Shown here in pieces: positions 24,087 through 33,325 of a stretch of 64,000 bases of DNA. A program made the translations under genes and the position numbers. Origin of the DNA: CAZSAL01 sp964604825 (GTDB taxonomy: Bacteria > Elusimicrobiota > Elusimicrobia > 2-01-FULL-59-12). The stretch is taken from contig CAZSAL010000002.1 in NCBI GenBank assembly GCA_964604825.1, positions 1-64,000 of the forward strand. The letters are read 5' to 3'. The notes below the pieces were generated by a model. That model was given only the letters and a program-made list of their open reading frames with translations. It searched no databases and was not told where the DNA came from. Position 1 is the first letter of the stretch. Each line of letters opens with the position of its first letter.

Positions 24087-26677
24087 CAATCTCCTCCAAA
24101 CTTACGCACGAACCAGACTTTTATATTATGCGTCAAAATTACATAAGACAGAAGCGTTGCGGCCATCCACAGCCAGAAAGAACCGGGCAGAGGCACAAAA
24201 CCAAAATAGTGAGCCAGCGGCGAGAAAGGCATATATACGGCCGCAATCATGACGGCAATCGTAGTCATTGTCAACCCGGCGCTGGCGCGGCTTTGGATAA
24301 AGGGAATCCTGTTCGTGCGGATGACATGAACGATGAGCGTCTGAGTCAGCAGCGATTCGACGAACCAGCCGGTATGGAAAAGATATTCATAAGCCGTTTT
24401 ACCTGCCGTTGTTGTTGCGGGATTGGCGTAATTCCAGCAGTGATAGAAAAACAACATCAGGAAGAATGTCGTATAGTCGAAAACCGAACTTGCGGGTCCG
24501 ATATAGAGCATGAATTTTTTGATGCTGGCGATATTCCAGCGTCGGGGTTTTTCAAGATATTCCGGATCCACGGAATCGGTGGGAATTCCAATCTGGGAAA
24601 TGTCATAGAACAGGTTGTTGATCAGTACCTGGATTGGCGCCATCGGTAGAAACGGCAGGAAAATGCTGGCGCCGACCACGCTGAACATGTTTCCATAATT
24701 TGAGCTTGCGCCCATTTTAATGTACTTGATGATATTGCCGAACACCTTGCGGCCTTCGATTACGCCATCCTGCAGCACCGACAGATCTTTTTCCAGCAAT
24801 ATGATGTCGGCGGATTCCTTGGCTACGTCAACGGCGGTATCTACGGAAATGCCCACGTCCGCCGCCTTCATGGCCGGGGCGTCGTTTATGCCGTCTCCGA
24901 GGAACCCCACGACGTGATCGCCGCGATGAAGCGCAAGAATAAGTTGTTCCTTATGCAGCGGCGAGAGCCGGGCGAATACCGTGGCGCGGCGGGCTATTTC
25001 CATAAGCCCCTCTTCAGAGAGCCCGTTAAGCTCGGGGCCGGTGACAACATGTTCGATATTTATGCCCACTTCCTGGCAGATTTTTCGGGTTACGAGCTCA
25101 TTGTCTCCGGTGAGGATTTTGACGCTGACTCCGGCGTGGCGCAGAGATTCCAGGGCGCGCAGCGCCGAATCTTTCGGAGGATCATAAAAGGCAATGTACC
25201 CCAGCAGTATCATCCCCTCTTCATCTGTTGCGGAGAAGACTTCTTTTGTATTAGGGAATTCGCGGTAGGCAATGGCCAGAACGCGGTATCCCTGCGAACT
25301 GAGGCCGCGGTATTCGTCGAGCAGGTCGGCTTTCAGCATGTCTATCATCGGAAAAACGTCTTCATCCACCTGGTAACGGTCGCAAGCGTTGAACATTTCC
25401 TCTACTGCGCCCTTGCAGATCAGCACGTGATCGCCTTCGTAATCGATGATAACGGACATGCGCTTGCGCGAAAAATCAAAGGGTATTTCATCCACTTTAC
25501 GGCAGGCCCGCTCGACGTCAAGGTCTGAATGCGCCAGAATTGCGCGGTCCAGCAGGTTGCGCAGGCCGGTCTGGTAGTAACTGTTCATGTAAGCGTAGCG
25601 CAGCACGTCTTCGCTTTCGCGGTTAGTGACATCAACGCTTTTTTCCAGAACTACGCGGTCCTGGGTAAGCGTGCCGGTCTTGTCGGTGCAGAGAACATCC
25701 ATCGCTCCGAAATTCTGGATGGAATTGAGCCGCTTGACTATGACTTTCTTTCGAGACATTGCCAGCGCGCCCTTGGAAAGGTTTACCGTGACGATCATCG
25801 GCAGCATTTCCGGCGTCAGCCCGACGGCTACAGATAATCCGAACAACAGCGCTTCAATCCAGTTGTGTTTTGTCAGGCCGATGATTAAGAAAACAACCGA
25901 TACCATGATGATCATGAAGCGGATCATCAGCCATGTGAAAGACATCACGCCCTTGTCGAAACTTGTAAGGACGCGCATGCTGGCCAGTTTCTGAGAAATT
26001 GAGCCGAAATACGTGCTAATGCCGGTGTTGATCACAAGGCCCCGGGCGGAACCTGAAAGGACGTTCGATCCCTGGAAACAGGCGTTGGGCAGTTCCAGCC
26101 CGCTTTGAACCTCCTTTGCCGGCAGGTTAGCGGTCTTTTCAATAGGCATGGACTCCCCGGTGAGCGCGGACTGGCTGACAAAGAAGTCCTTGGTCGTCAG
26201 GAGCCGTAGATCTGCGGGTATCAGCGAGCCCGCCGCCAGAATGACGATGTCGCCCGGAACCAGGTCGCGGATAGGCAGTTCCTGTTCCTGCCCGTCGCGC
26301 AACACGACGCTGGTAGTCTGGACCATGGCCTGCAGCTTTTCCACGGCGCGGCTGGAGCGCATCTCCTGAAAATAAGCGAGGAAAACGCTAAGGATGACCA
26401 TCAACCCGACAGTAATGGTAGAAGGAAGGTCTCCCATAGCCATGGATACGCCCGCTATGACCAGCAACTGGATAACCAGCGGATTTTTGGCTCTGGACCA
26501 GATTTCACGGAGAAAACCCAGGCGGTGCCGGATCAGAACTTCATTTGAGCCGAATCGCTCCAGGCGCTCGCGGGCCTGATCTGATAGAAGACCGCCCGCT
26601 GAGGCATTAAGGCGCGAGACGGCCTGTTCGGGAAATATGCTGCAAAGCTCTATCAGATCTTTTTCTGTTGCGGTCAT
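24086..26677 (-). CDS. mgtA: Magnesium-translocating P-type ATPase
   Basis: 863 residues, P3B-type. T-G-E-S (173-176), phosphorylation motif D-K-T-G-T-L-T with D332, G-D-G-I-N-D-A-P hinge, and the family-typical A-V-G-L-T-P-E-M-L-P-M-I before it. About ten membrane helices. Imports Mg2+ across the inner membrane with ATP. Only about 100 bp separate it from the divergent porin gene, too little for an M-box riboswitch. Followed by a translationally coupled EIIA-like protein. Confidence 0.93.
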   Translation of the reverse strand: MTATEKDLIELCSIFPEQAVSRLNASAGGLLSDQARERLERFGSNEVLIRHRLGFLREIWSRAKNPLVIQLLVIAGVSMAMGDLPSTITVGLMVILSVFLAYFQEMRSSRAVEKLQAMVQTTSVVLRDGQEQELPIRDLVPGDIVILAAGSLIPADLRLLTTKDFFVSQSALTGESMPIEKTANLPAKEVQSGLELPNACFQGSNVLSGSARGLVINTGISTYFGSISQKLASMRVLTSFDKGVMSFTWLMIRFMIIMVSVVFLIIGLTKHNWIEALLFGLSVAVGLTPEMLPMIVTVNLSKGALAMSRKKVIVKRLNSIQNFGAMDVLCTDKTGTLTQDRVVLEKSVDVTNRESEDVLRYAYMNSYYQTGLRNLLDRAILAHSDLDVERACRKVDEIPFDFSRKRMSVIIDYEGDHVLICKGAVEEMFNACDRYQVDEDVFPMIDMLKADLLDEYRGLSSQGYRVLAIAYREFPNTKEVFSATDEEGMILLGYIAFYDPPKDSALRALESLRHAGVSVKILTGDNELVTRKICQEVGINIEHVVTGPELNGLSEEGLMEIARRATVFARLSPLHKEQLILALHRGDHVVGFLGDGINDAPAMKAADVGISVDTAVDVAKESADIILLEKDLSVLQDGVIEGRKVFGNIIKYIKMGASSNYGNMFSVVGASIFLPFLPMAPIQVLINNLFYDISQIGIPTDSVDPEYLEKPRRWNIASIKKFMLYIGPASSVFDYTTFFLMLFFYHCWNYANPATTTAGKTAYEYLFHTGWFVESLLTQTLIVHVIRTNRIPFIQSRASAGLTMTTIAVMIAAVYMPFSPLAHYFGFVPLPGSFWLWMAATLLSYVILTHNIKVWFVRKFGGD

Positions 26678-26690
26678 AGTTCTTTTGCTT

Positions 26691-26720
26691 AGACTAGCTT
26701 CAATGCAGTGAATTTGTCAA
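26691..26720 (-). promoter_or_regulatory. Candidate mgtA promoter
   Basis: On the minus strand TTGACA (26720-26715), an 18-bp spacer and a weak -10 TAGTCT (26696-26691) would start transcription just before the mgtA ATG. The -35 is perfect, the -10 poor. Confidence 0.3.
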
Positions 26721-26782
26721 CGATTTTGCCAAAATAATCATTGATTCTTGTATATGTTTCAGATATCCTCATGGCGCTTGCC

Positions 26783-28042
26783 ATGAAAAAACCTCTACTT
26801 TTTGGATGTGTTTTAATCGGTCTTCTGGGAATCACGGTCTACCGAGCGGAGGCTGCTCAGTCTCAGATAAGCCAGTTCGATCAGGATGATTATAATACTG
26901 TAACTTCCACTTACCCCTGGTCGCAGGCGCCGTCAAATCACCATAGATTGTATCTGGATATTTACAATGTAACGGACTTTTTCGATTCCGAAACGGGTGA
27001 TGTGGCAGGATTTACGGACCAAACTCTGCTGGCAGACACGGTCCGTCCGACCGCAACGCTTCTTTGGGACGACCGGTATCGTATTCAGCTGGGGTTAATC
27101 GCCGAGAAGGTGTATGGCGCTTCAGAGGGTTTCCGTGCAGTCAATCCATGGATACAGCTTTTATGGAAACCTATTCAGCCGTTAAGCGTGATACTTGGGG
27201 ACCTCGACACCCCGCATTATTTTTTGCCGGCGCTTTTTTATCCCACCAACTACTTTATGCCGAATATGGGACTGACGATGAATCCCAATCTGCCGCAGAC
27301 GCAGACAGTCCCTTCTAATTACTTCACCAACAGCCCGGTTGAAACTGGCGCACAGGTTATTCTTCAGAAACCGTATTTGTACGACGATCTATATTTCAAT
27401 TACCGCGATCTGGACACGGCGGCCCATAACGAGAAATTTGATCTGGCCTTTGTCCACCGCAACACCTGGAAGTGGTTTTATTTAAACTATCAGATGCACT
27501 GGGTTCACTATGGAGGAGAACTTTTCCCGCATCCGATCGATACGCGAAATGATACGGCACAGGCCTTCGGACTTGGCCTACAGTTTCATCCATATCAGTC
27601 CCTAATGTATGGGATCAGTTTCAACCGGCTGCATTCCCATCTGCGCCAGGATTCGGACACTCCGGGTTATCTGATCCCTTCTACGGCAGGAAACGGCACG
27701 TTATGTCAGGCATGGGCGCGGTACGGACGTGTTAAGTTGATCTTTGGCGACTGGCGCGGACATAATTTCTATCACGAAGGCGGGGACCCGATGTTTACTC
27801 TGCCGAATGTAGATCTGGCAACGCTGCGTTGGGACATTATTCTGAGCCGCGACTTCAATCTGTACCTTGAGAATACTGAATACTTCATCGGCAACAATGA
27901 TTTGGGATACAACCATTTCATGAAAACGGCGTTACTACTACAGGGCAGCTGGCAATTTTCCATTCCAATTATGGAATGGACGACCCCTGCTCCTTCCCCC
28001 GAAGGCGTACCGGTCCCGACTCGCTGGGATTACGGCCTCTAA
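26783..28042 (+). CDS. Outer-membrane beta-barrel (porin-like) protein
   Basis: About 419 residues from the ATG at 26783, which begins a clean signal peptide (M-K-K-P-L-L-F-G ... A-E-A-A); an ATG at 26771 is also possible and neither has a clear ribosome site. The mature part is rich in Tyr, Trp and alternating hydrophobic strands (for example L-Y-L-D-I-Y-N-V, Y-R-I-Q-L-G-L-I-A), typical of a 14-16-strand barrel. I do not recognise the family. Divergent from mgtA, so it may share regulation with magnesium uptake. Confidence 0.6.
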   Translation: MKKPLLFGCVLIGLLGITVYRAEAAQSQISQFDQDDYNTVTSTYPWSQAPSNHHRLYLDIYNVTDFFDSETGDVAGFTDQTLLADTVRPTATLLWDDRYRIQLGLIAEKVYGASEGFRAVNPWIQLLWKPIQPLSVILGDLDTPHYFLPALFYPTNYFMPNMGLTMNPNLPQTQTVPSNYFTNSPVETGAQVILQKPYLYDDLYFNYRDLDTAAHNEKFDLAFVHRNTWKWFYLNYQMHWVHYGGELFPHPIDTRNDTAQAFGLGLQFHPYQSLMYGISFNRLHSHLRQDSDTPGYLIPSTAGNGTLCQAWARYGRVKLIFGDWRGHNFYHEGGDPMFTLPNVDLATLRWDIILSRDFNLYLENTEYFIGNNDLGYNHFMKTALLLQGSWQFSIPIMEWTTPAPSPEGVPVPTRWDYGL

Positions 28043-28050
28043 ATGCTGCC

Positions 28051-28075
28051 ATTCCCGAATGATGTTATCGGGAAT
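28051..28075. terminator. Hairpin between convergent genes
   Basis: ATTCCCGA (28051-28058) and TCGGGAAT (28068-28075) form a perfect 8-bp stem with a 9-nt loop just after the porin stop. There is no U-tract, so it could be a weak bidirectional terminator or a REP-type hairpin. Confidence 0.4.
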
Positions 28076-28112
28076 CCATCAATGAAATAAATCGACTGGA
28101 TCTCCGCTAACT

Positions 28113-28976
28113 TCACGCGGGGATGACGTCAAGAGACTTCTTCGCAAGCCGCCTGATTTTACGCCTGCCTGGTTTTCTCCAGCTTTTTAATATCTGTTTC
28201 TGCAGATCATTTTTTTCTGCCGTCATCTTCAGGATGAGGTCGCGCATGGCGGTTCGTTCTGAACCCGTCGAAGTTATTTCTTTGCGCGCCAGATAACGGG
28301 AAGCCAGCCGCAAGCCTGCCAGGCGGTCCTGGCGCTCTCCTAACTGATCCTGCCTCTTTTCTAGCAGGCTGATCAGTTTCTTTATTTTGTTACTTCCTGT
28401 AGATTTAAAAAATTGTGAAGAGTAACGGAACCGGCGAACTGCCCGGCGCAGATCATGCAGCGTCCGATCGCAGGGATTATTTCTGGCAATCTTGGAAGCT
28501 TTCATCATCCGGCGTTTGCATTTTTTCAATATTTCACGCGCATCTGTCGGTGCCTTGTGGCAAGCCGGGATATTTTTAAGGATGCCGTTGATGTCTTCGG
28601 CAAGTTTCTTTAAACAAGGAGATTGAATCGCCCTGAGCGCCGAATTCCGCGCGCGGTCACGCTCGGCCTTAAGAAAGGACAGATAATTATTCAGAGACGG
28701 TAGACGATGCTCGGCGTTGAGGTATGCGATGTGCGCGTCGAGATCCCTGGTAATGCCCAGCTTTTCCCCGACTTCGGCCAAAAACCTGCCGAGTTGCTCG
28801 ATTCCATTGGGGAGAATATCCTTAAAGAGTTTAAGCGCTGCACGCAGGCGGCGCCCCGCAAGCCGCATGTCATGAACGGCTTTTGGGCTTTCATCGCGGA
28901 GAATTACACGCTCAGCTTTGCGCAACGCTATGTAATTGTTTTTCATAACAGTGCCGCAGACTTTTGATAATGACAT
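28113..28976 (-). CDS. CHAD-domain protein
   Basis: 287 residues: V-H-D-M-R-L-A-G-R-R-L-R-A-A-L-K-L-F and L-H-D-L-R-R-A-V-R-R-F-R-Y match the conserved histidine-arginine helices of CHAD domains, which bind inorganic polyphosphate. The protein is very basic, as expected. CGGAG at suitable distance supports the ATG at 28976. No CYTH/triphosphatase domain is fused. Convergent with the porin. Confidence 0.87.
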   Translation of the reverse strand: MSLSKVCGTVMKNNYIALRKAERVILRDESPKAVHDMRLAGRRLRAALKLFKDILPNGIEQLGRFLAEVGEKLGITRDLDAHIAYLNAEHRLPSLNNYLSFLKAERDRARNSALRAIQSPCLKKLAEDINGILKNIPACHKAPTDAREILKKCKRRMMKASKIARNNPCDRTLHDLRRAVRRFRYSSQFFKSTGSNKIKKLISLLEKRQDQLGERQDRLAGLRLASRYLARKEITSTGSERTAMRDLILKMTAEKNDLQKQILKSWRKPGRRKIRRLAKKSLDVIPA

Positions 28977-29058
28977 TGTTCGACTCCGTTATAGCTTCGC
29001 TCACCGTTGCATAAATATTTTATCTACATGGACCAATTTAAAAAATTACAATTATTCC

Positions 29059-30642
29059 ATGCCCATGACACCTTTGCCTCCGGATTGGGATAAAGCCAGG
29101 CCATATCCAGCTGCAGGAAGGCGATGGATTTATTTATATGGTGTCGCCGGATTGTTGTTCGTATTGTTTGTTGGTGTGATGGTCATACTTCTGAAAGGCG
29201 AACGATTCCGGGCGCGGCTTACCTCCGAGCTGAGCAGTCGGCTTCGTCATCCCGTAGCCATAGGTTCGATCGATGCAGGCCTGTTCCCGCCGCGCCTGAT
29301 TCTGCATCATTTTATTGTCATGGGTCCCAATGTGGATTCGCCTATCCTGACTGCGGAACAGTTGGATGTGGCTGTGCCGCTGATAGGCTTGGTTACCGGC
29401 AGGATTATTCCCAGGAATCTTATTTTTTCCAAAGCGGAAATTGTTATAGATCGTGAAAAGGATGGAAGATGGGGGAAAGATCTCCCTGAACCATCGCTTG
29501 AATCGCCTGGCGGCTCATCCCTGATGCGGATCGAACTGCGCCAGTCGAAGCTTCATTGGCAGGATGCTTTCGCCGTGCCTGCAAGAATTATGGATTGGAG
29601 AGTTGACCAGGCTGTTCTGGACAGGGATAACCATTCCTTGCTCTGGAAAGGCGAAATTGTATCTTTGTCTACGCCGGTGGAAATGACTTTCCAGACCAGC
29701 GGGTCTTTTCCTGAAGCTTGGACTGGCCATCTGGAACTGGCGGATGAAAAGCGTTCATGGTCTCTTGAACTTGATAAATCGGGCCCGCAGTTTAAAGTTC
29801 ATGGTCATTCCGAAGAGTGGAGATTGGAAGAGGTTATGCCTTTGTTGGGGTTCTTCGGGCGCTGGACTCCCGGATCAAAAACCGCTTCCACGGCCGTTTC
29901 CTTCAGCCACTGGGATCAGTCAATGACGCTTAATGAGCAGGGTTTTTTGTTTTCCCAGACTGGCAATGTCGCCGGAGGCTACATTAATATCGCCGGTCAT
30001 GCGTCTGCTGGAATGCGCCAAGCCTCTTTTGATTTCGCTTTAAAAAGTATAAATGCTTCAGCGGTGGAAAATATGGTATGCGGTACAAATCTTTGGAACG
30101 GAACGTTTTCTGCGAATGGTCATATTACTGTGTCGGTATCCTCTTCGGTCTGGACACAGCCTTCTGGAACGGGGACTTTCCAGCTGACGGATGTCCGCAT
30201 GCGATGGCCCTCTTCTCTGAGCAGGACTCTAAAGAAAGCGCATATGATGCGGTATCTTCAACACAAATATCCCGATTTGATGACTTCCGGATTGTCCATC
30301 AGTAGCGTCAACGGTCGCTGGCAGGTCGGAGGGGCACGCCTGTCTACTGTGGATACCTTTTGCCGGTTGAGTAACATGGAATTTGCCGTTGCGGGCTACT
30401 ACGATCTTATCCGTTCAGGCATAGACGCCTGGATGCGTTTGCAGGTTCAGGAACGGAATCCCGGGTTATTGAAATATGTTCCTCCCGCATATGTTTATCC
30501 CGCACACGGAGTAATGCGCGTACGCCCGATGTACGGGCATATTCAAGGGTCGGGTTCGGAAATCTTCCTTAAAGCCTATGGTTCTAAACGGGTCCCCGCT
30601 TCAGCTCTTGCAGAACTAAAGCAAACTTTCATTAAAAGATAA
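29059..30642 (+). CDS. AsmA-like/DUF748-type envelope protein
   Basis: 527 residues from the ATG at 29059; the frame is open further upstream but that part overlaps the CHAD gene. One N-terminal helix (about 29-48: Y-G-V-A-G-L-L-F-V-L-F-V-G-V-M-V-I-L-L), then R-L-R-H-P-V-A-I-G-S-I-D-A-G-L-F-P-P-R-L, the AsmA-type beginning, and beta-rich body. Likely a periplasm-spanning lipid or outer-membrane biogenesis factor. Shares general layout with the protein at 21381-23213 but little obvious identity. Confidence 0.7.
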   Translation: MPMTPLPPDWDKARPYPAAGRRWIYLYGVAGLLFVLFVGVMVILLKGERFRARLTSELSSRLRHPVAIGSIDAGLFPPRLILHHFIVMGPNVDSPILTAEQLDVAVPLIGLVTGRIIPRNLIFSKAEIVIDREKDGRWGKDLPEPSLESPGGSSLMRIELRQSKLHWQDAFAVPARIMDWRVDQAVLDRDNHSLLWKGEIVSLSTPVEMTFQTSGSFPEAWTGHLELADEKRSWSLELDKSGPQFKVHGHSEEWRLEEVMPLLGFFGRWTPGSKTASTAVSFSHWDQSMTLNEQGFLFSQTGNVAGGYINIAGHASAGMRQASFDFALKSINASAVENMVCGTNLWNGTFSANGHITVSVSSSVWTQPSGTGTFQLTDVRMRWPSSLSRTLKKAHMMRYLQHKYPDLMTSGLSISSVNGRWQVGGARLSTVDTFCRLSNMEFAVAGYYDLIRSGIDAWMRLQVQERNPGLLKYVPPAYVYPAHGVMRVRPMYGHIQGSGSEIFLKAYGSKRVPASALAELKQTFIKR

Positions 30643-30645
30643 CGA

Positions 30646-30765
30646 TCAGTGCCTTTTGCCTGAACCTGCGGGTGCCGCATTATTGCCGGAAGGTTTTGCC
30701 TTGTTCGTCCCCGCAGCAAGGGCGATGACAATAAACGAAATAATCATTTCTTCAATACTGTCCAT
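30646..30765 (-). CDS. Possible 39-aa small protein with one hydrophobic segment
   Basis: ATG at 30765, six bases after the stop of the Pro-Gly-Thr protein on the same strand, reading M-D-S-I-E-E-M-I-I-S-F-I-V-I-A-L-A-A-G-T then a Gly/Asn/Pro/Lys tail to a TGA at 30646. No Shine-Dalgarno is visible; reinitiation after the upstream stop would be needed. It ends 4 bp from the convergent AsmA-like stop. Confidence 0.35.
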   Translation of the reverse strand: MDSIEEMIISFIVIALAAGTNKAKPSGNNAAPAGSGKRH

Positions 30766-30770
30766 TGCCG

Positions 30771-31244
30771 TCAATAACCTGTCGCACTCCCGCCGCTTAC
30801 CCCACCCGTATTCCCTGTATTAGGCGCAGGTGTTCCGACCCCTGCTCCTGGAGGAATCGTTGTAGTGACCGGACCCATGGAAGGACCGGAATACCCGGGA
30901 TTTGTATTGATGTTAGGTGTTCCGATAGGCGGTAAACCGGCGGTGTTGCCAGAATTAAAACCCGTTCCGCCGACAGTTCCCGGCATTACTGATCCTGGGA
31001 CTGCCGCAGTATTTGGATTCGTTCCCAAAGTTCCGGGTGTCGCAGTTATTCCGGGAGTTGCCATAGTCCCTGGTGTTGCAATCGTCCCGGGTGTTCCCGT
31101 CGTGCCCGGCGCCGCAGCGGTTCCGGGGGTAGCGGTTGTTCCTGGGCCAGGCGACGGAATACCAATTATGGATTCGTCGTTTTGCTGGGCTGAACTGATA
31201 GCGCCCATCGCAGCAATGAGCAGTACTGGGTAAAACAGTTTCAT
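30771..31244 (-). CDS. Secreted Pro-Gly-Thr repeat protein
   Basis: 157 residues from the ATG at 31244, which has GAGGGGGG upstream and a signal peptide M-K-L-F-Y-P-V-L-L-I-A-A-M-G-A-I-S-S-A-Q. Residues about 34-76 are a run of six-residue units of the type T-x-A-T-P-G, followed by a looser Gly/Asn/Pro/Thr tail. There is no Gly every third residue, so it is not collagen-like. Likely an extended surface or periplasmic spacer; function unknown. Confidence 0.6.
   Translation of the reverse strand: MKLFYPVLLIAAMGAISSAQQNDESIIGIPSPGPGTTATPGTAAAPGTTGTPGTIATPGTMATPGITATPGTLGTNPNTAAVPGSVMPGTVGGTGFNSGNTAGLPPIGTPNINTNPGYSGPSMGPVTTTIPPGAGVGTPAPNTGNTGGVSGGSATGY
31028..31154. repeat. 18-bp minisatellite encoding T-x-A-T-P-G units
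   Basis: Roughly seven imperfect 18-bp units inside the Pro-Gly-Thr gene. Units differ mostly at silent and Ala/Thr/Ile/Met positions, so copy number may vary between strains. Confidence 0.7.
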
Positions 31245-31339
31245 AATATTCCCCCCTCGATATTGGACAAAGCACAATTTAATGCGGTTACGAGGATTTC
31301 CTTATATCCAACGAAGGATTTTATGATCAGTTCCGCTCG

Positions 31340-33325
31340 TTACTCGTAGCGCAGCGCTTCTATGGGAGACAGGAGGGAGGCTTTTCTGGCGGGCCAGAAA
31401 CCGAATATGATGCCGACACTGGCGGAAAAAATAAAAGCGAGCAGTACGGATTGCAACGTCACTTCAGCAGCCCAGCCTGCGAATTTCGACATACTGATGG
31501 AAATACCCATGCCCAAGGCGATACCGATCAACCCGCCGAAAGTCGAGAGAACTGCGGACTCCATTAAAAACTGAGCCAGGATGGCCCTGCGCGCTGCGCC
31601 CACTGCCTTGCGCAAACCGATTTCGCGCGTCCGCTCGCTTACCGAAACCAGCATGATGTTCATGATACCGATCCCTCCCACCAGAAGAGAAATCGCCGCA
31701 ACAATGCCCAGAAGGACCGAGAAAGTCTGCGTTGTTCCCTGTAAAGCTGCCTGCAGATCCGCCATGTTGCGGATATCGAAGTCATCATCTTTCCATGCGG
31801 GCAGGCGATGACGCTTACGCATGAGCGTTGTCATATCCCTCATAACATCAGGGATGCTTTCGGGGGTGGCGCATTCGACATAAATGTTGTTGAAATATTT
31901 TTTCCCTAATACCCGGTTCATGGCGGTATTCAAAGGAACGAGAATCATATCGTCCTGGTCCCGGAATCCCGTGGCCCCTTTCAAGGGAAGGACGCCGATG
32001 ACGCGGAAGCCTATATGATTGATTTTTATCGTTTTGTCCAGGGGGTTCTGCCTTCCAAAGAGATTATTTACTACGGTTTGTCCCAGGAGAGCTACCCGCG
32101 CCTGGTCCCGGTTTTCCTCCCTAGTATAAAAGCGGCCGTAATACGGTTTGGAATTTCGCATCTGTTCATAAACCGGCAGGGCGCCTGTGACCGAAGTGCT
32201 CCAGTTTTTGTCCGCGTAAACTACCTGCGCCGAGCCGCTCACATTGCCGTCAACATGCACCGCATTCGGGTTGCAGCGGGCAATGGCTCTGACATCATCC
32301 ATAGTCAGGCGGCTGATCGTTCCCGCACTCATGCGCACGGCGCCTGCTGCGGAATTAGTAGGAATCAGCATAAGAAGATTCGATCCGAGGCTTGATAAAC
32401 GCGCTTCGACTGCTTTTTGCGCGCCTTTACCGATGGCCAACATGGCGATAACAGCCGACACGCCGATCAGTATCCCCAGCATTGATAAAACGCTGCGCAC
32501 CTTGTTAGCGGAAATGGCACGCATGGCAGAGGCGCCATATTCGCGGAATTCTTCCAGACGCAGGGGCATTTTAAAAGCCTCTCCCGCTTCTGATATTTGT
32601 TTTACTTCGTGGACAAGAACTGCTTCCTCAGGAGAAATGGGGTGAGCTGACTCTCTTGTTTTATCCTCAACTATTCTGCCGTCTTTGATATGGATAATTC
32701 GGCGGGCGTGGGCGGCAATATCAGGATCGTGAGTTACCATAATGACCGTGATTCCGCTTTGGTTGAGAAGCTTAAGCCTTTTCAGGATATCTTCGGCTTG
32801 GTCCGAAGCAAGATTGCCGGTGGGCTCATCCGCAAAAATAATGCGGGGGCGGTTGACGAGAGAACGGGCAATGGCCACGCGCTGCTGCTGGCCTCCGGAA
32901 AGCTGATTGGGATTGTGGTCGGTACGGTCGGCCAGGCCGACTTCCGTAAGCACCGCCAGGGCACGGGCATTGCGATTGGGTGTACCGGAATAGATCATGG
33001 GCAGGGCAACATTATCGAGGGCGCTGGTACGCGCAAGGAGATTAAACATCTGAAAGATAAAGCCAATGGTTTTTGAGCGCAGCGCTGCTCCCTCATCATC
33101 AGTTAAGCGGGAAACGTCCGCGCCCAATAATGTATAAGTACCGTATGTGGGGCGGTCGAGCAGGCCCAGGATCTGCATAAGCGTTGATTTGCCGGAACCT
33201 GAAGGCCCTACAATTGCCACGAACTCGCCTTCCTCAATTGTTAGAGTGACTTCCTTCAAAACCGGCAGCTCTCCACCGCCAAGCCAATAGGATTTCCCGA
33301 TATTGTTAAGCTCAATGAGCGCCAC
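31340..33325 (-). CDS. macB: MacB-like ABC efflux transporter (ATPase-permease fusion)
   Basis: About 661 residues. N-terminal ATPase with Walker A G-P-S-G-S-G-K-S-T, signature L-S-G-G-Q-Q-Q-R and Walker B I-I-F-A-D-E-P-T; then the MacB permease: one helix near 275, a large periplasmic domain and three C-terminal helices with E-R-T-R-E-I-G-L-R-K-A-V-G-A. GTG 33325 is chosen because GGAGGCGG lies 6-7 bp upstream. It overlaps the adaptor gene by 14 bp. Third gene of a TolC-MacA-MacB operon exporting macrolides, peptides or lipoproteins. Confidence 0.9.
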   Translation of the reverse strand: MALIELNNIGKSYWLGGGELPVLKEVTLTIEEGEFVAIVGPSGSGKSTLMQILGLLDRPTYGTYTLLGADVSRLTDDEGAALRSKTIGFIFQMFNLLARTSALDNVALPMIYSGTPNRNARALAVLTEVGLADRTDHNPNQLSGGQQQRVAIARSLVNRPRIIFADEPTGNLASDQAEDILKRLKLLNQSGITVIMVTHDPDIAAHARRIIHIKDGRIVEDKTRESAHPISPEEAVLVHEVKQISEAGEAFKMPLRLEEFREYGASAMRAISANKVRSVLSMLGILIGVSAVIAMLAIGKGAQKAVEARLSSLGSNLLMLIPTNSAAGAVRMSAGTISRLTMDDVRAIARCNPNAVHVDGNVSGSAQVVYADKNWSTSVTGALPVYEQMRNSKPYYGRFYTREENRDQARVALLGQTVVNNLFGRQNPLDKTIKINHIGFRVIGVLPLKGATGFRDQDDMILVPLNTAMNRVLGKKYFNNIYVECATPESIPDVMRDMTTLMRKRHRLPAWKDDDFDIRNMADLQAALQGTTQTFSVLLGIVAAISLLVGGIGIMNIMLVSVSERTREIGLRKAVGAARRAILAQFLMESAVLSTFGGLIGIALGMGISISMSKFAGWAAEVTLQSVLLAFIFSASVGIIFGFWPARKASLLSPIEALRYE

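Noticed and set aside
26678..26782. M-box magnesium riboswitch before mgtA
   Set aside because: Only about 100 bp separate the divergent genes and no long structured leader can fit.
30865..31233. Val/Pro/Gly repeat protein on the plus strand
   Set aside because: Antisense reading of the 18-bp repeats; the minus-strand gene has the ribosome site and signal peptide.
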